From Sanderia malayensis (Eukaryota > Cnidaria > Scyphozoa > Semaeostomeae > Pelagiidae): 64,000 nucleotides of DNA. Position 1 is the stretch's first letter. Each line of letters starts with the position of its first letter. The translations under genes and the position numbers were made by a program. The DNA lies in NCBI GenBank assembly GCA_013076295.1, contig RQOL01000772.1, positions 682,001 through 746,000 on the forward strand. Direction: 5' to 3'. Positions 11,193-24,424 of this stretch are shown here, one piece after another. The notes below the pieces were generated by a model. That model saw nothing but the letters and a program-made list of their open reading frames with translations, had not been told where the DNA came from and ran no database searches.

Positions 11193-14100
11193 TTATTTGG
11201 AATGCAAAGGGAAATCCATGGAGACCGTGTCTTTATCGCCAGCCATTTTAGCAAACCGGATTCGGATTTTTTGTTTATTCCTCGAGTAATACAGATATCC
11301 GGAAACAATGAAAAGAACAAGCACGACTCCAACAATGATCAAAACAATCATCAGGGTGTAATTCTTTTTCTTTGGAGTTATGGGCTTGGAAGTCTTGTGA
11401 GGTGGGATTTTCGTGCTTTCAACCTCTTCTGAAAAAAATATAAGAAGGAATGAAATTGCTAATTTAAGATTTTTTAAGACTGTTACAAATGACGGTCTTT
11501 AGGAGAAAATAGGGAACCCTTAATGAACTGTAAACTGTAAAGTGATTGTCTTAACTAGCAAAAAAGGATAAATATAAGTTCTAAGATAGAATGAGAAAGA
11601 ACAAAGACAACAGTCTTGCAGCTACATGACACGATTTCACATTAATGGTTGGGGTGTTCAAAAATGTTACTGTTTCTTCATTAATGAAAATTAAAACTTA
11701 TTAAAAGGGTTTGATAGCAATAAACAAGTCTCACCGGCATTAAGTGAATTTTTATCCACGCTGAAGCTACCCAACGTGCCATTTTCAATTTGTCTGCTTA
11801 ACTGTCCCTTTGGATCTTGAACTCCGCTTGTGAAGTAGACGGTAAAGTTACAAACCACACTTCCCTTCCTGGAAAGGAGAAATACAATAATATTTTCCAA
11901 TAAAAGTGTAAAGATGTTGCAAGAAATTTTATTGCTTCAAGATTAGGAAAACCTATATCTTTTACACTATATTGAAAATCTTAGGCCACAAAGATTCAGA
12001 AACTTACTTGAAGTAATTAACATCAACATTTTTGAAATGCTTCTCTTTGCTATACATCTTTTTTATCTAAAGTAAAAAGTACAAAAACATTACAATTCAA
12101 GAAAAAAAAGTATAAGCATCTTAGAATTAATTGCATCCTGTATATCTTGGTGCAAACTCGTGATAAATGTGATTGTATTTTTAATCTAGCTGAAATCCAA
12201 TCTTTAAAGAATTTTTCTGCAATTTTTCTGTTTTCTGTAATAAGATGGATTGCTATGAGGGCATTGCATAATGAAGCACTACTAATTGCTTTGAAAACAA
12301 CAACTATTTAGCAACATCGTCCTCAAAAACGCTTTTAGTTCTTGGTGATCTTATTTTTTCAGCTGCACAAAAAGCAAAAATGCGATAATGTAAAATGAGA
12401 AGCAAGTTATTATTAATTTTCTAACCGTTTCTTCCCATTTCGATGCAAGAGATTTGAACTCGGTTGACGTTTTATCCAAAAGTTTATCCGTCCATGTTTC
12501 ACTGGTAATTTTCAATGCTGTCACCAACTTCGTAAGCGTATTCAAAACTGAATGATGAAAGATAACATGTTAGGCACCTACAAGCTACACATCCTGCATG
12601 TAAAACATAGAAATGATAACAAAGCAATTAAATTCAATGCATTAAAAAGACGGATTGCACGAAATAGGGTACGTCACGTACATATACAATCAGTATAATG
12701 AGAGCTTCCGTCTTTAATTGTTGTTTTTCCAGCGTAACATTTATGACAATTAGACGATCTGGTACGAAGCAACTGAAAAGTTCCCTTCTTGCATTTGAAG
12801 CACTTTTCATTGACCATGTATTCACCAGGATCACAGCCTACAATTAATTGACAGGTGTATCTCGTTAATGAGAGGGCTGGATGATGGACTCCGCTCCCCA
12901 TTTTATCTGTTAACCTAATATCACAGAAAATTAAACAACAACTGTACTCACCATATGACTCGTTGCAATTAGCATTTCTGTAATATCCTCTACAAAAACA
13001 TTCATAATATCCCACAAAATTTAAACATCTATACGTTCCAGCTTTGTCACATGTGTTGTTAACACAGTAATCAATCCCTGTATGAATAAAACAAAACAAA
13101 TATTAATATTAATTTTTATCAATATCAAGTCAATTTAACATGGCATTTGAGAGAGGGAGCGCTTATTCGAACCGGAGCGCTTATTTCAAAACATAATCAC
13201 TGAGTCCATACCACAAAAAAAGAAAGTCCATAGTGCACAGTATATAAAGACATCAAGAATTATAGTTAATTCAACTAACTCACTTTTTTCACAGTCCTTG
13301 CCAGTATAACCAAGAGAACAGTTGCAAGTATAAGTAGCAGGCCTAGTTTCAGTTGGGGCTGGTCCGTTTATACAGTTTCCTCTGTGAGAGCAAGCTTGTC
13401 TAACACACGGCCTACTCATATCTATAGAATAAAAACAGATATTACAGCCAATAATACAGCAGTGGCAAAATTACTTGAGAAATATTGCACAAGTTGAACA
13501 CTTTGGATAATAAACAAATTATTGTTTTAAAACCCCATTCTCCATATTGGTGATGAAACTACGCTTATTTTTATATGAAAACATTCAAATTCGAAATCGA
13601 AACATTTTGTGGTCTCAGAAATCTAGGATGCCATAATGGCATTATAACCGGTTGGGCATAGCTACATCACGAAAAGTACAAGGATAAAAAGAATTTGAAA
13701 AGGAGATGCAGTACTTAACGATGATCAGCATTGCAACAGCGTATTACTCGACGATGCGCGAAAGCATACATGGCATAGTGGTCTGATAGAACGTTGATTT
13801 ATCCATTATGGATGGTAAACAACAAACACATAGGTCTGGACACAAAAAAGCGCAAAAAATTGAAAATCAACTCACAATATTCGCAATATCTTCCCGTGTG
13901 CCATGGTGGACAAACACATTTGAAATCATTATTAACCAGCGTGCAGTTACCATAATGGCAAGGACTTTTGCTACAAGCGTGGTAAACTGAAAACAAAATA
14001 AAAACATTATTCATCAGGTCATTTCTTTGTCTTCTACCTGACTAGTCAATTACATAACAAAGCTACTATCATTGTCAACACAATTCCACATATTGATTGG

Positions 14101-17100
14101 ATAATCAAAAATATGAGCAAGTATGATTAAAATTGAGAGATGTTCTGGTTGATAACAGATTGATAAGGCTTTTGAATTTAAAATTTAGCAAACAGTTTAA
14201 AAGGTTTAGGAGAAACAACCAAAGGCTTATGAAACTAAAGTAAATCCAAACAATTCTAAAAATCAGAAATTTAGCTCGTTATAACAAGAAGTTCGTTGTA
14301 CGTGAGTATGGATTCACTGAGATTTCACTGTGCCCAGTCACTGTATTCACGATTAATGTATAAATAATCAACATCACTTACCTGTCTCACAGTTTCTTCC
14401 TGTCCAACCTGGACGACATGCGCAGTAATACCATTTAGACCAAACAGCATAATTATAGCAAGTCGCATTGTTTTTGCAAGGATTGGATTCGCATACATGC
14501 AGCCCTGTGCAAATAAATAGGATACCATGGTCAGTGTTACACTTAAAGCTACAATCACAAGAATATATAGAGCTAAAATTAACACTGTCGCCACAAAATG
14601 ATACTGTAGCAATGCTTTAAATAAACATATTGCTACAGTAAGGTGCTTATTAAATTCTCCAGGATTTAAACGGGGCTCAGAGAATGTCACAAAGTAGGGG
14701 GGCCTTTAAATGGTATTTTGCATAGGTTGACAAATGAAAAAGATCTTACTTGTCTCACAGTATCTGCCTGAATATTGGTAAGGACAGTGGCACTTGAAAT
14801 CTGCTCCCGTATCTTCACACCACGAGGGAAATCTGCAAGGATTTGGCTTGCAATTGTTATGCAGATCTATGAATATGAAAAATAAACTAAGTTATATAAC
14901 AGCAGGCAAAATGATAACTTGCGAATCACCCCCTGAACATTGAATTATATTAAATTTTAGTTATAAAGTACAGACTCTTACCAACGCATTCAGTAATGCT
15001 GGCAGCTCCAGTACGATTTGTTGTGTGATTAGTTGGACATGGAGTGCATACATCGACTTGGTTTAAGCTTGCAAGTTTATACGTTCCAATGGGACATTTC
15101 TTGCATTTAGATTCTGTTCTATTGTAGTATTCACCTTCATATGAACATTTCTCTGAAAAAATAACAACGAATAGCTTGCACATTTACGCAGTTATTATTA
15201 GCAGCAACACACAGCAACACAATGTATTTCTCATTAAATAATATGGATGGCTTTGGTGAGTTTATGCACGCATATGTAACTCTAAGGTAAACTTTACTAA
15301 ATATCGCCAATTGAGAAGCTATGCATCATGAGCAAATTCAATTGAAGAAATGGTTACTCACCAACACAAGACGAAGAGCCTGTTGTCATGGTCGTGTTTG
15401 AACTATGACAATATAAGCACATTTTAAAAGCATGCACATGCTTGGTTTGAAACATGCCAACAGGACAAGGCAGACATGAATTTCCATGTTTATACTGACC
15501 AACACCGCACGCATCTGATAATTGAAAAACAAATAATGCAATAAATTCTAATAAATAACAAGCATAAGCGAAATACGTCACGCTTCCTAAAAAGTTGTGC
15601 ACAAACGGCCAAGTAGAAATCGGGCTAAATATGTAACTCCGATATCCAAAAACTCACCAATACAGCCAGTAATGTTTGCAGTTCGACTCTGCAATGTTGA
15701 AGTACCATTTGAGCATTTTTTACACATTGTTTTCTCTGGTTCATCTTGATAAAAACCATTTGGACAATTTTGGCATGCTTCACCGACTCTCATAGTTCCC
15801 TTGGGACACTCATCTTTATGGGAAAGCATTGAAATCATAAGAATTAAAAACACTAAACAAAAACATGAACAAAGTTAGAAAAACACATAGTAATCGATTC
15901 TCATACCTTGGCATATAAATGCTCCTGGAATTGGAGCAGCCGTTCCAGGTTCGCACTTCTGGCATACTCTGTCAGTGTATAGTCTCCGATACGTATGAAT
16001 CGGGCATGGAACACATTCCAAAGATGTAAAATTGAAGTAATACCCAACCGAGCAATTGGCTACAAAATGAAAAAGTAACAAATTGAAAATGACACTAATG
16101 ATAACAATTCTGAATGATCTGCAGGCGAAAATAAAATCATCTTAACAATTCTTACCAATTCCGAAGCGAAATGAAAGTTGGGCAGCTGAAACATCCGTGA
16201 AATGGAATTCAACAAAAGCTGGCTGATCTTTCATAACACGAACGAAAATTGGTTCCTCTATTGCATTGCCACAAATATTTTCAGTCAACCGAAATTCAAC
16301 TGCACTGACAATAGAATACAATCGTATATAACCCTTTGAGCAATTCGATAACTGTTTAAGATAAGAAGACTTGAATTTGAAAGCCAACAGTTGGTTAATT
16401 TGATCCAATGGCTTCAAAGACCAGTTGATTCTGAAGTGATACAAAGAGACATTGTTGTTTGTAATGTTATCTTTGTTTATTGCAATGTATCCAGAGTCCT
16501 TATCAATCACACTGCCAGCAACTAGAAAAGTAAACAACAACATTTCTAAGGTGAAATAGAAAAATGTTTGCGAGTAAAATACAGGGGCAAAAACGTACAT
16601 ACAGGATCATATTCCGACATATAAACAATGGCCTGAAATAAATATGGGTGTGCTTAAGGTACTCTTCAAGTGTTGTACCAAAAATCTTTCAAATACTTTC
16701 AATATAATTTTCCTCAACATCACTTTGCATAGTTAGATTGAAGGAACTATGGCAGCAGTAATGGATAAATGAAGAGACAGATAACCATACCACAATTTGC
16801 CGCATCTGTCGACTCCATTGTGAAAGTTGTTAATCCGTTAGGACATTTGGTACAGCTTCTTGCACCAGGTGGAGCATAAGACCCACGTGGGCATTTGGTA
16901 CACGTTGTATTGGAAGCATCCAACCAGGATCCTGGGTTGCATATGTCTTGAAATAAAAAATAAAGCAAGCATATTTATAACATTGCAGTTGTGTAAGAAC
17001 GGTTTGATAAGAGGTAAAATTACACAAGTCGGCAATTACCTTCACAAAATCTTGGTGCGATTGATAATTTTGTCATCTGATGTTTGGGACATGGTATGCA

Positions 17101-20100
17101 GTTACTGATATCATTATTGCCAAGGGTATATGTCGTTGTATTATCAGGGCAAAGTTGACATCCCTTGGTTGTGTAATTGAAGAACATGCTTCTTTCACAT
17201 GGAACTGTTGATAAGAAACACAAATAACATCAGTACCAAGTTCTGTATATGTCTTCAGATAATCTCCTTATTCATAAATCTCAAAAATGAGATTTAAAAA
17301 TCCAAAGTACAGTTGAAATCCAAATATTTATTTTCTCGAACTATTTCAAATTCCTCCTCGCTGTTTGCACATGGTTTCATGTAAGACTCATTCGTTATTT
17401 CAATCATTCGCAATCTCGAAACAATTCCAATTTCCCTTGAAAATTCGAGATGGCGGATGCCAACTGCAGCAGGAATTTGCTTGTTGAATTAAAGAGTTAA
17501 TAAACTTACAACATTTTTTTGTTGTGAGTGTGAAATGACCAAGTACAGTTCCATTGGGGCAGGTTCCATTGACGTTATCAAACACAAAAGCTGTAAAAGA
17601 AGTGATGGTCCAGTCAGAGTCAATGAAAGCATTGTTAAATCTCTACACAAAAGACACTGAACGAAAGGAACTTGATCTTATTAATAAAAGGCATTTGATG
17701 TCATTCATTTGCTTCACCCTGAGTTAACAAACCATTGAATTAAATAGGGAAGCAATAACCGGAAAATTCGTCCAAAATTCCATTGCATTATAATTTTACC
17801 GTCAAGTTTGGCTCTCTTCGTTTTAATTCTGTGTAGAGATCAATAAACTGGAATATCTCCATTGTTTGTAACTACAAGTGTAATCTTAATAAGAAGAAAG
17901 GAGTGTACAACAATTCAAAATAACTTACAGTCATTGATACAACTTGGCAAGGGATCAAGGGTAAACTTTTCACACGTCAATCCATTATGACCGTGTAATA
18001 GAAAGCAACTTCTGTAGTCCAGGAACATATGTTTATGATTCCACGCAGCGCACATCGAGGTCGAACCGTTTCGACATCCCGAGTAGAAACGCCAGTGATT
18101 GAATTTGCCGCTGACGAAGAGAAAACTACCCGTTGAAACAGAGTTCATCTTACACGGTCGAGCTGTAATAACAACAACAATAAAACATGATAGACATAAA
18201 ACAATATTGACAAACAAATAACACTAGCATAGCTGAAACTAACGAATGTTGTGTGAAAGATCAAAACATATGGCATGGCAGACTGTATTAGAGAGTTGGC
18301 GACAGCAGTAAATCCGACTCGAGCCACAATCGATTTACATTCAGATTTGAATCGTTTCACCAATTAGTGATACCATGTTTCTTGTATGAAGACATATTCA
18401 GAGCAATAGATACCACCAATAAGTGAACATTAACATGTGGCAATATGCAATGTTATTAACATACAACCATGAGCATAAATACATAGAATGGAACATACAT
18501 AGAGAAATTGACAAGTAAAAGACGGCATCTATTCAAAACATTGCAGTATTGCAAGAAATTCTAAAACAACGAAAGGTGAAAAAGCAAATGATAAAAACAA
18601 GATCTACGGGTATAAATGATACAAAAATTGTTCAACTTACATTTGACGATGACTTTGATTCTACAGAGGGCTTCGTTATGAGCACTATCTGTGAGTTTGT
18701 AAGCGATTGTCCAGTTTCCAGGTGCAACATAACTTCCCACAGTTGCAGTGGAGGGGGCAGAGCTGAGGCCATAACCACTATTCACTGCATCAACTATTTT
18801 GACTTCTTTCCCGCTGTCAAAGTTGATTTTCAGTTTAGTACCTTCCGGTACAACGTAATGTATTTCCTCGGGACATCTGTGAACGATTGGTGGCTCTTTG
18901 TCTAAAAATAAGGGTGACACTAAAGATGAAAATTATACTGGTGATGTCAGAAAATTGGAGAAATGGAATAGAATTGAAAACCATATGACTTACTGCATAC
19001 AAGTGTTTTGGAAGTGTCTAGTTTTCTATGCTGGAAAGTTCGACATTTTATAGCCAAACATGCACTAGCCTTCAATACATGCTACTAACCATGAACACTA
19101 ACCATGCTTACAAAAAATATACATGGGTTCAAAAGTATGCAACGCTGATGAAAATGCGTCTAGAAGGCCTAGCTGAGCAAAGAATACATAACAATAAAAC
19201 TACAAACGGTTCAATAGCGAATTTCTTTAGCATAAATATACTCAGAATTTCATAAATTTTCAAGTGAAAACATCATTTAAACTATATCATATTGTTTTAT
19301 AATAATATTTAAAGAAAATTGCGAAGAGGTCCCTTAAAAAATGTTTGCGAAAATTTATCGAAGTGGAGTAATTAAAACGCCAATAATTATAATTTCTTTC
19401 ACTCAAAGCCACGCAATTTCCCTCTCACTTAAAAGAGAATGTTTTAAATTTTTGAAAAATGAAAAGATTTGTCATGTAACTGTCTTGACCTTTATAATTT
19501 TCAGTTTCAGTCTTTGTTTACCACTTGGAAAGCGCATGTTTTGTTTTTCAAATTTCAGAGTGGGTTTTAAAAAATAAAATTTTTGTTAACTTCAGAAAGT
19601 ATGAAGCCCTTGAAAATTACATCAAGTTATAGTATTTGAAACAAATTATAGGAATATCCATGTCGGATTTTTTGTTATTGCGCTTAACCTTCTTTTTTTT
19701 ACTCTGGAAAAAAAATTACGGAAAAATAGGTTTTGTCAAATCGCATTCCTAAAATGATAAACAAAGACTGAAACTGAAAATTATAAAGGTCAAGACAGTT
19801 ACATGACAAATCTTTGCATTTTTCTAAATTTCACAACATTCTCTTTTAAATGAGAGAAAATTTGCGTGGCTTTGAGTGACAGAAATTATAATTATTGGCG
19901 TTTTAATTACTCCACTTCGATAAATTTTTGTGAACATTTTTTAAAGGACCTCTTCGCAGTTTTCTTTAAATATTATTGCGAAACAATATGATATAATTTA
20001 AATTATGTTTTTATTTGAAAATGTATGAAATTTTGAGTATATTTATGCTAAATATATTCGCTATTGAAACCCGTTTGGTATTTTTATATTATTATTTAAA

Positions 20101-22068
20101 TTTTCTCGCTCAGGCCTAGGGCCACTTCTAGACGCCATTTTTCATCAGGCGTTGCAATACTTTTGGAACCCCAGTGTAACTATACAGACACACAATGTGC
20201 TACAAACCTTCCAGTTTTACGGATGATATGCAATAATTTAAAACATCATGTTGCACATTGTGTACTGAAAACTTCAAATGAGCTGAAAGGTATATTGGCA
20301 AAGCATCAATAGATCCTCTACCCCAAACCTCTGCTTTCACTTCAGAATCGGGATAGTGGAGCATTGGCATTGGAAATCTCCCACGAGCATCAACAGTAGC
20401 TTTACCAGGTGATGTTTTCAAGGTTGGAATTGTGGGGCATGTAATTGAAATTTGTACCGGATCTAAGTAAAAATAAAATAAAAAATAATTATTGCTAGAA
20501 TAGAAAAAACATATGTAAAATTATGCAATTGAAAAAGTCAGCATATTTGAAAAAGGAAAGGAAATAATAAAAGGAGTGGAAATAATACCAACACTACTCA
20601 ATTATCAACAAGCAGAGATGTTACACTACCTTTTTTACAGTATGCACCACCAACTGGTGTCCATGTGCCATCTGGCTGGCATACCTTCTTACTTACACCA
20701 GCTCTTCGAGCACAATGCTGTGCAGCACAACTGGCTCCAGCAGCATTCTTCCTATAATTACACTGTGGTGGCCACCAACCATTATTGTTAAATGAATCTA
20801 ATGCAGGGCACACATCCAGCACTGTATAAGAAGATGGTGAAATTCATGAGTAAAATCTGACTGATTGAAATCATTGATCGAATGGTAGGTAACTGATTGA
20901 CTCAGATGAGATCATCATGACTCCATTGATCATTCATGGATTAATTATGACACTAAAAATATTTACAGAAAGTTGACTGATGGTTTATTGACTGATTGAA
21001 TTATATTTGACTGATTCATCTCATGATCAACTAACAAAATAAAATTATGTATTGAGCAAAAATACTCGCATTGACATTCAGTTCTTTTGTAGAAATACTC
21101 ATAGTGCACAGTCCATTCTGGTGTATTATGATGTCGTAAGGTGCATTCATTTTCTGCATATGCAAAATCTTTGAATCCATAGCCTTTATCACAAACGATT
21201 GAGCACTTTGTCCCCACTGGTACAGTCTTTGCATTGCAACTACTTGGATAAATATGTCCATTTATAACCAATGTTTCGTTCAAACCATGGCAAAACTGGT
21301 TGTTGGCTTTGAAATAAATCAAATATATACAATAATTAAATATTTGAACAGATCAGCATGGCTTGCCTTTTCCATTGCAGATTAGACAATAGTAAATACA
21401 CGTATATAAGAACTAGTGAATTAAGAACCTTCCAGGCTGAAATCCACACTCAAAACAATAGAAGAGACAATAGACTATTGTATTTGAACAATAGGCTGGA
21501 TGCAGAATTCACAGGTCCTTATACCCGGGTGTTTACTGCACAATACATTGCAACATGATAGTGGAAATCCCGTGCAATTAAAACTTCGATCTTGGGATTT
21601 GAAACATATTATGAAGGAAAACTATGGTGAAGTAGAAATAGAATAGCAACTCCTCACATTACAGTCATATTATTTACATGTGCACCAGTGTATTCTCAAA
21701 GCAGGTTACATAATTCTGACAAGCTTGACAGGTTACAAAACAAAGAAACAATTTGAATACCGTGGACAATATGCGACTAGGCTTGCAAAATATATATAAT
21801 TTTGACGAAAATGTAAACGATAAAAGCTTAAAGGGGAACAGTAAAATGTTTCTCAGAACTGAAGTCTTTTGACTTGTCTTAAAGCGAAGGCCTGTTTATA
21901 AGTTGGAGAAATGACGAGATTTCTCATCTGCCGAGCTTTAACAGGAAATGAATTCGATTATAATATAGAAATACGTTGTTACTTACCTTCGCTCGCATAT
22001 ATAAGAATTGTGAAACATAAATGTAGAAATAAGTACAAAGAATTCGATTTGATTTTGCAAGACAGCAT
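11193..22068 (-). CDS. Receptor-like type I membrane protein A: sushi/HYR/ephrin-receptor-like/CUB-like/EGF/SEA (24 exons, 1327 aa)
   Basis: Exons (minus, 5' to 3'): 21987-22068, 21070-21306, 20630-20821, 20208-20462, 18641-18901, 17929-18162, 17510-17590, 17040-17204, 16791-16946, 16156-16521, 15907-16059, 15658-15813, 15362-15514, 14982-15152, 14750-14866, 14382-14504, 13876-13986, 13284-13421, 12952-13077, 12682-12837, 12426-12547, 12008-12066, 11735-11868, 11193-11428. All phases join. Modules: signal peptide 1-26; sushi-like 28-170; HYR-like 171-342; Cys-rich 343-447; ephrin-receptor-like (CPxGxY...CxxCPxG) 448-554; CUB-like 555-676; ephrin-receptor-like 677-887; EGF-like 888-1092; ephrin-receptor-like 1093-1144; SEA 1145-1249 with KKGSVVCNF; membrane helix about 1275-1297; 30-residue tail ending MDFPLHSK. 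The architecture is seen; adhesion or recognition is inferred. Confidence 0.85.
19125..20172. mobile_element. Foldback element in an intron of receptor A
   Basis: Roughly 400 bp arms (about 19125-19522 and 19758-20172) are diverged reverse complements around a short AT-rich loop. The left end reads GGGTTCAAAAGTATGCAACG; the right end reads CGTTGCAATACTTTTGGAAC then CCC. It lies between the two HYR-like exons and encodes nothing recognisable. A target duplication could not be fixed by eye. Confidence 0.7.
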
Positions 22069-24424
22069 ATTTTTCTGTCCGTAAGAAACTGTAAACTTGA
22101 TCTGTGAGTGAAATACTGCCTTCTCTTCAAAGTCAGCACTTCAAAATGAAGTCAATATGTTTTTGTTTGTCTACGACGCTCAAACCAACATTTTAATTGG
22201 TCACGCCTCAGCATCAAATCATCTTTGTTTTCCAAAGCTGGTAATTTGAATTGACGTCATTTAGTAACTTGTTGCAACATGATATGACGTTATAAGGGGG
22301 TCATCCGTGCCCTGGGAAACACGCCCCCACCCCACCCACATAAAGTTTAACCTCAGAAATCAACCGCGGCCACACCATATCCAGTGAATTTTACACCGGC
22401 TTATAACAAGTATTTTATTTAGTACAGTTTGTACCTTGAACATATTGTACATTGTGCATACAGTGGAATTCCGATTAGCTTCGGCCACTAAAATTTCATA
22501 AAGCCTTGAAAACTTGTCAACATTTGCACCCGGCATTTGCACGCAACTCATTTCCATTTTCATCATCATAAAAAGTGCGCGATTGCAAAATTTCCAAAGC
22601 TTGAATCACTGGTGGCTGGATGACGTTTTGGTGAATGAACACGAGACGAAATAAATAAGTAAGGTTAATACCTACAATGAAAAATTTATGAAAAGTTGAG
22701 AGTCATTACAAGGAGCCTGAAATTTGGTTTGTTATACCGAGAGTATTGATAAAGAGTTTGCTGGGGAGAATCCAAGGGACCGAAAATGTTTGGTTCGTAA
22801 AATCCGGGCGTCATTACTTTATATCGCGATTCCACTGTATGTTCTTTTCGGCGCAAGCGAAAGCGGTTCTGTCAAGACAATACGAAGTTTTGTGATCGCG
22901 CCAAAAATTCTGCTGGCTCGACAAATATGGAAATTAGGCAGATTGTTTTGAAAGATGAAGATGCAAAATGAGACTCTGTTTTGCAATTTTTATGCGAAAT
23001 AGGAGAAGGCAATAAAAACAAAACTGATTTTGCTTCAGAAATTTCGTAATGAAGAGCAGAGCAGTTGCTAAAAATATATTCTGTGGTGCTATCGAGTCAA
23101 CTGCTAGGGCCTAATAAGAAGAGAATCCCGCGCCATGCGCCGATAGGGAAGACAAATAAGAAACTCTGGATAGTGTGGAATAATTTATGAAATATAAAAT
23201 TTACCTGGCGCGGCCTCGACGTACAAATCAGTTTCGTGCTACAGTCGTGCTAAGTTTTAAGCTTGAGCTAAAAATTGCTTTGATTTAAACGTCGCACCAC
23301 TGCCTTGCTACAGTAAAGTTCCTTGGCGCAAGGCGATACTGATACCTACTGCATAAAATGGACCTAAGCTTACCAACCAGTACAAGCAGAAGCGAATACC
23401 CAGAAACAAAGAATGGCAAATTCCGCTGAATATCTCTTCTTCTGTATTCTTATAGCACCAATAGGCCTAATAAATCTGAGTGAAGTCAGAAGCTTGTCAA
23501 CTCAACTTATCCCTTTGGGAATAATAGGCGAGTTTGAAATGTAATGTGGAGTGAATCAAACAAGAATTGTTTTGTCCCACGGGAATTCATCCACTTGGGA
23601 CAAAAGCGAGCAGCAGATAAGTATTGTATTTGAAATGTATGAAAACAAAATTATTGTAAAGCAACAAGTTATGTAAATAAGCAAAGTATGGTCTCATGCA
23701 CGTTTTTTTGTAAGAAGCATTGTGCCCAGTATCGAAACTTTCTTGGCGACTTCACAGTCTGTTCGGTACTAAAAGTTTCGCAAGGAATATTTCTCAGCAA
23801 TATTTATTACGTTACTCAACATGCGCATTGACGGCGATGCGATGCTACTTGGTATCAATAACAACTGTCGATAGATACTGATAGCGTTACAGATATATTT
23901 GAATCGGTATATCTCTGAATCGATATATCTCTGAATCGGTAAGACGACTAAGGCCAACAAGAACATCATAAGAGCCGAGCGTACTGCATTCTCATAAAGG
24001 ACCTTATAAAAACCAGTGCTGTGTTCAAACAAAATGTGACTCCAATCTGAATCAATCATTCGAATACAATAACTTTTATTTCTTTTCAAAATACGAAACA
24101 TACATGCCATAATTGAATTGACCAATTGGGGGCTAATGATACTGACCCTTTAAATGTGTATATAGAAGGGGTTAATTCTAACAGACGGGGCTACATCCAG
24201 AAATTACGGTTTTATTATATTTTCAATTCGAAATATTATCTGTTTTCAAAAACATATATAGTGCACTTAATTACAAAAATCACAAATAAAGATATACACC
24301 TGATACCTTAAACTTACTACATTGAGTCCTTGTGATTATGCTAAAATCACCGAAACTCGATGGAGAAAGTCTCGTGGTTCGAAACCCTGATCCAAATCCC
24401 AGTTGTGACTAGACCAAACATGCT
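22069..24424. other. Spacer between the tandem receptor genes
   Basis: About 2.4 kb between the start codon of receptor A and the stop of receptor B. No exon is supported. It should hold the promoter of receptor A and the 3' end of receptor B. A short direct repeat built on TATCTCTGAATCG lies near 23900-23940. Confidence 0.5.
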
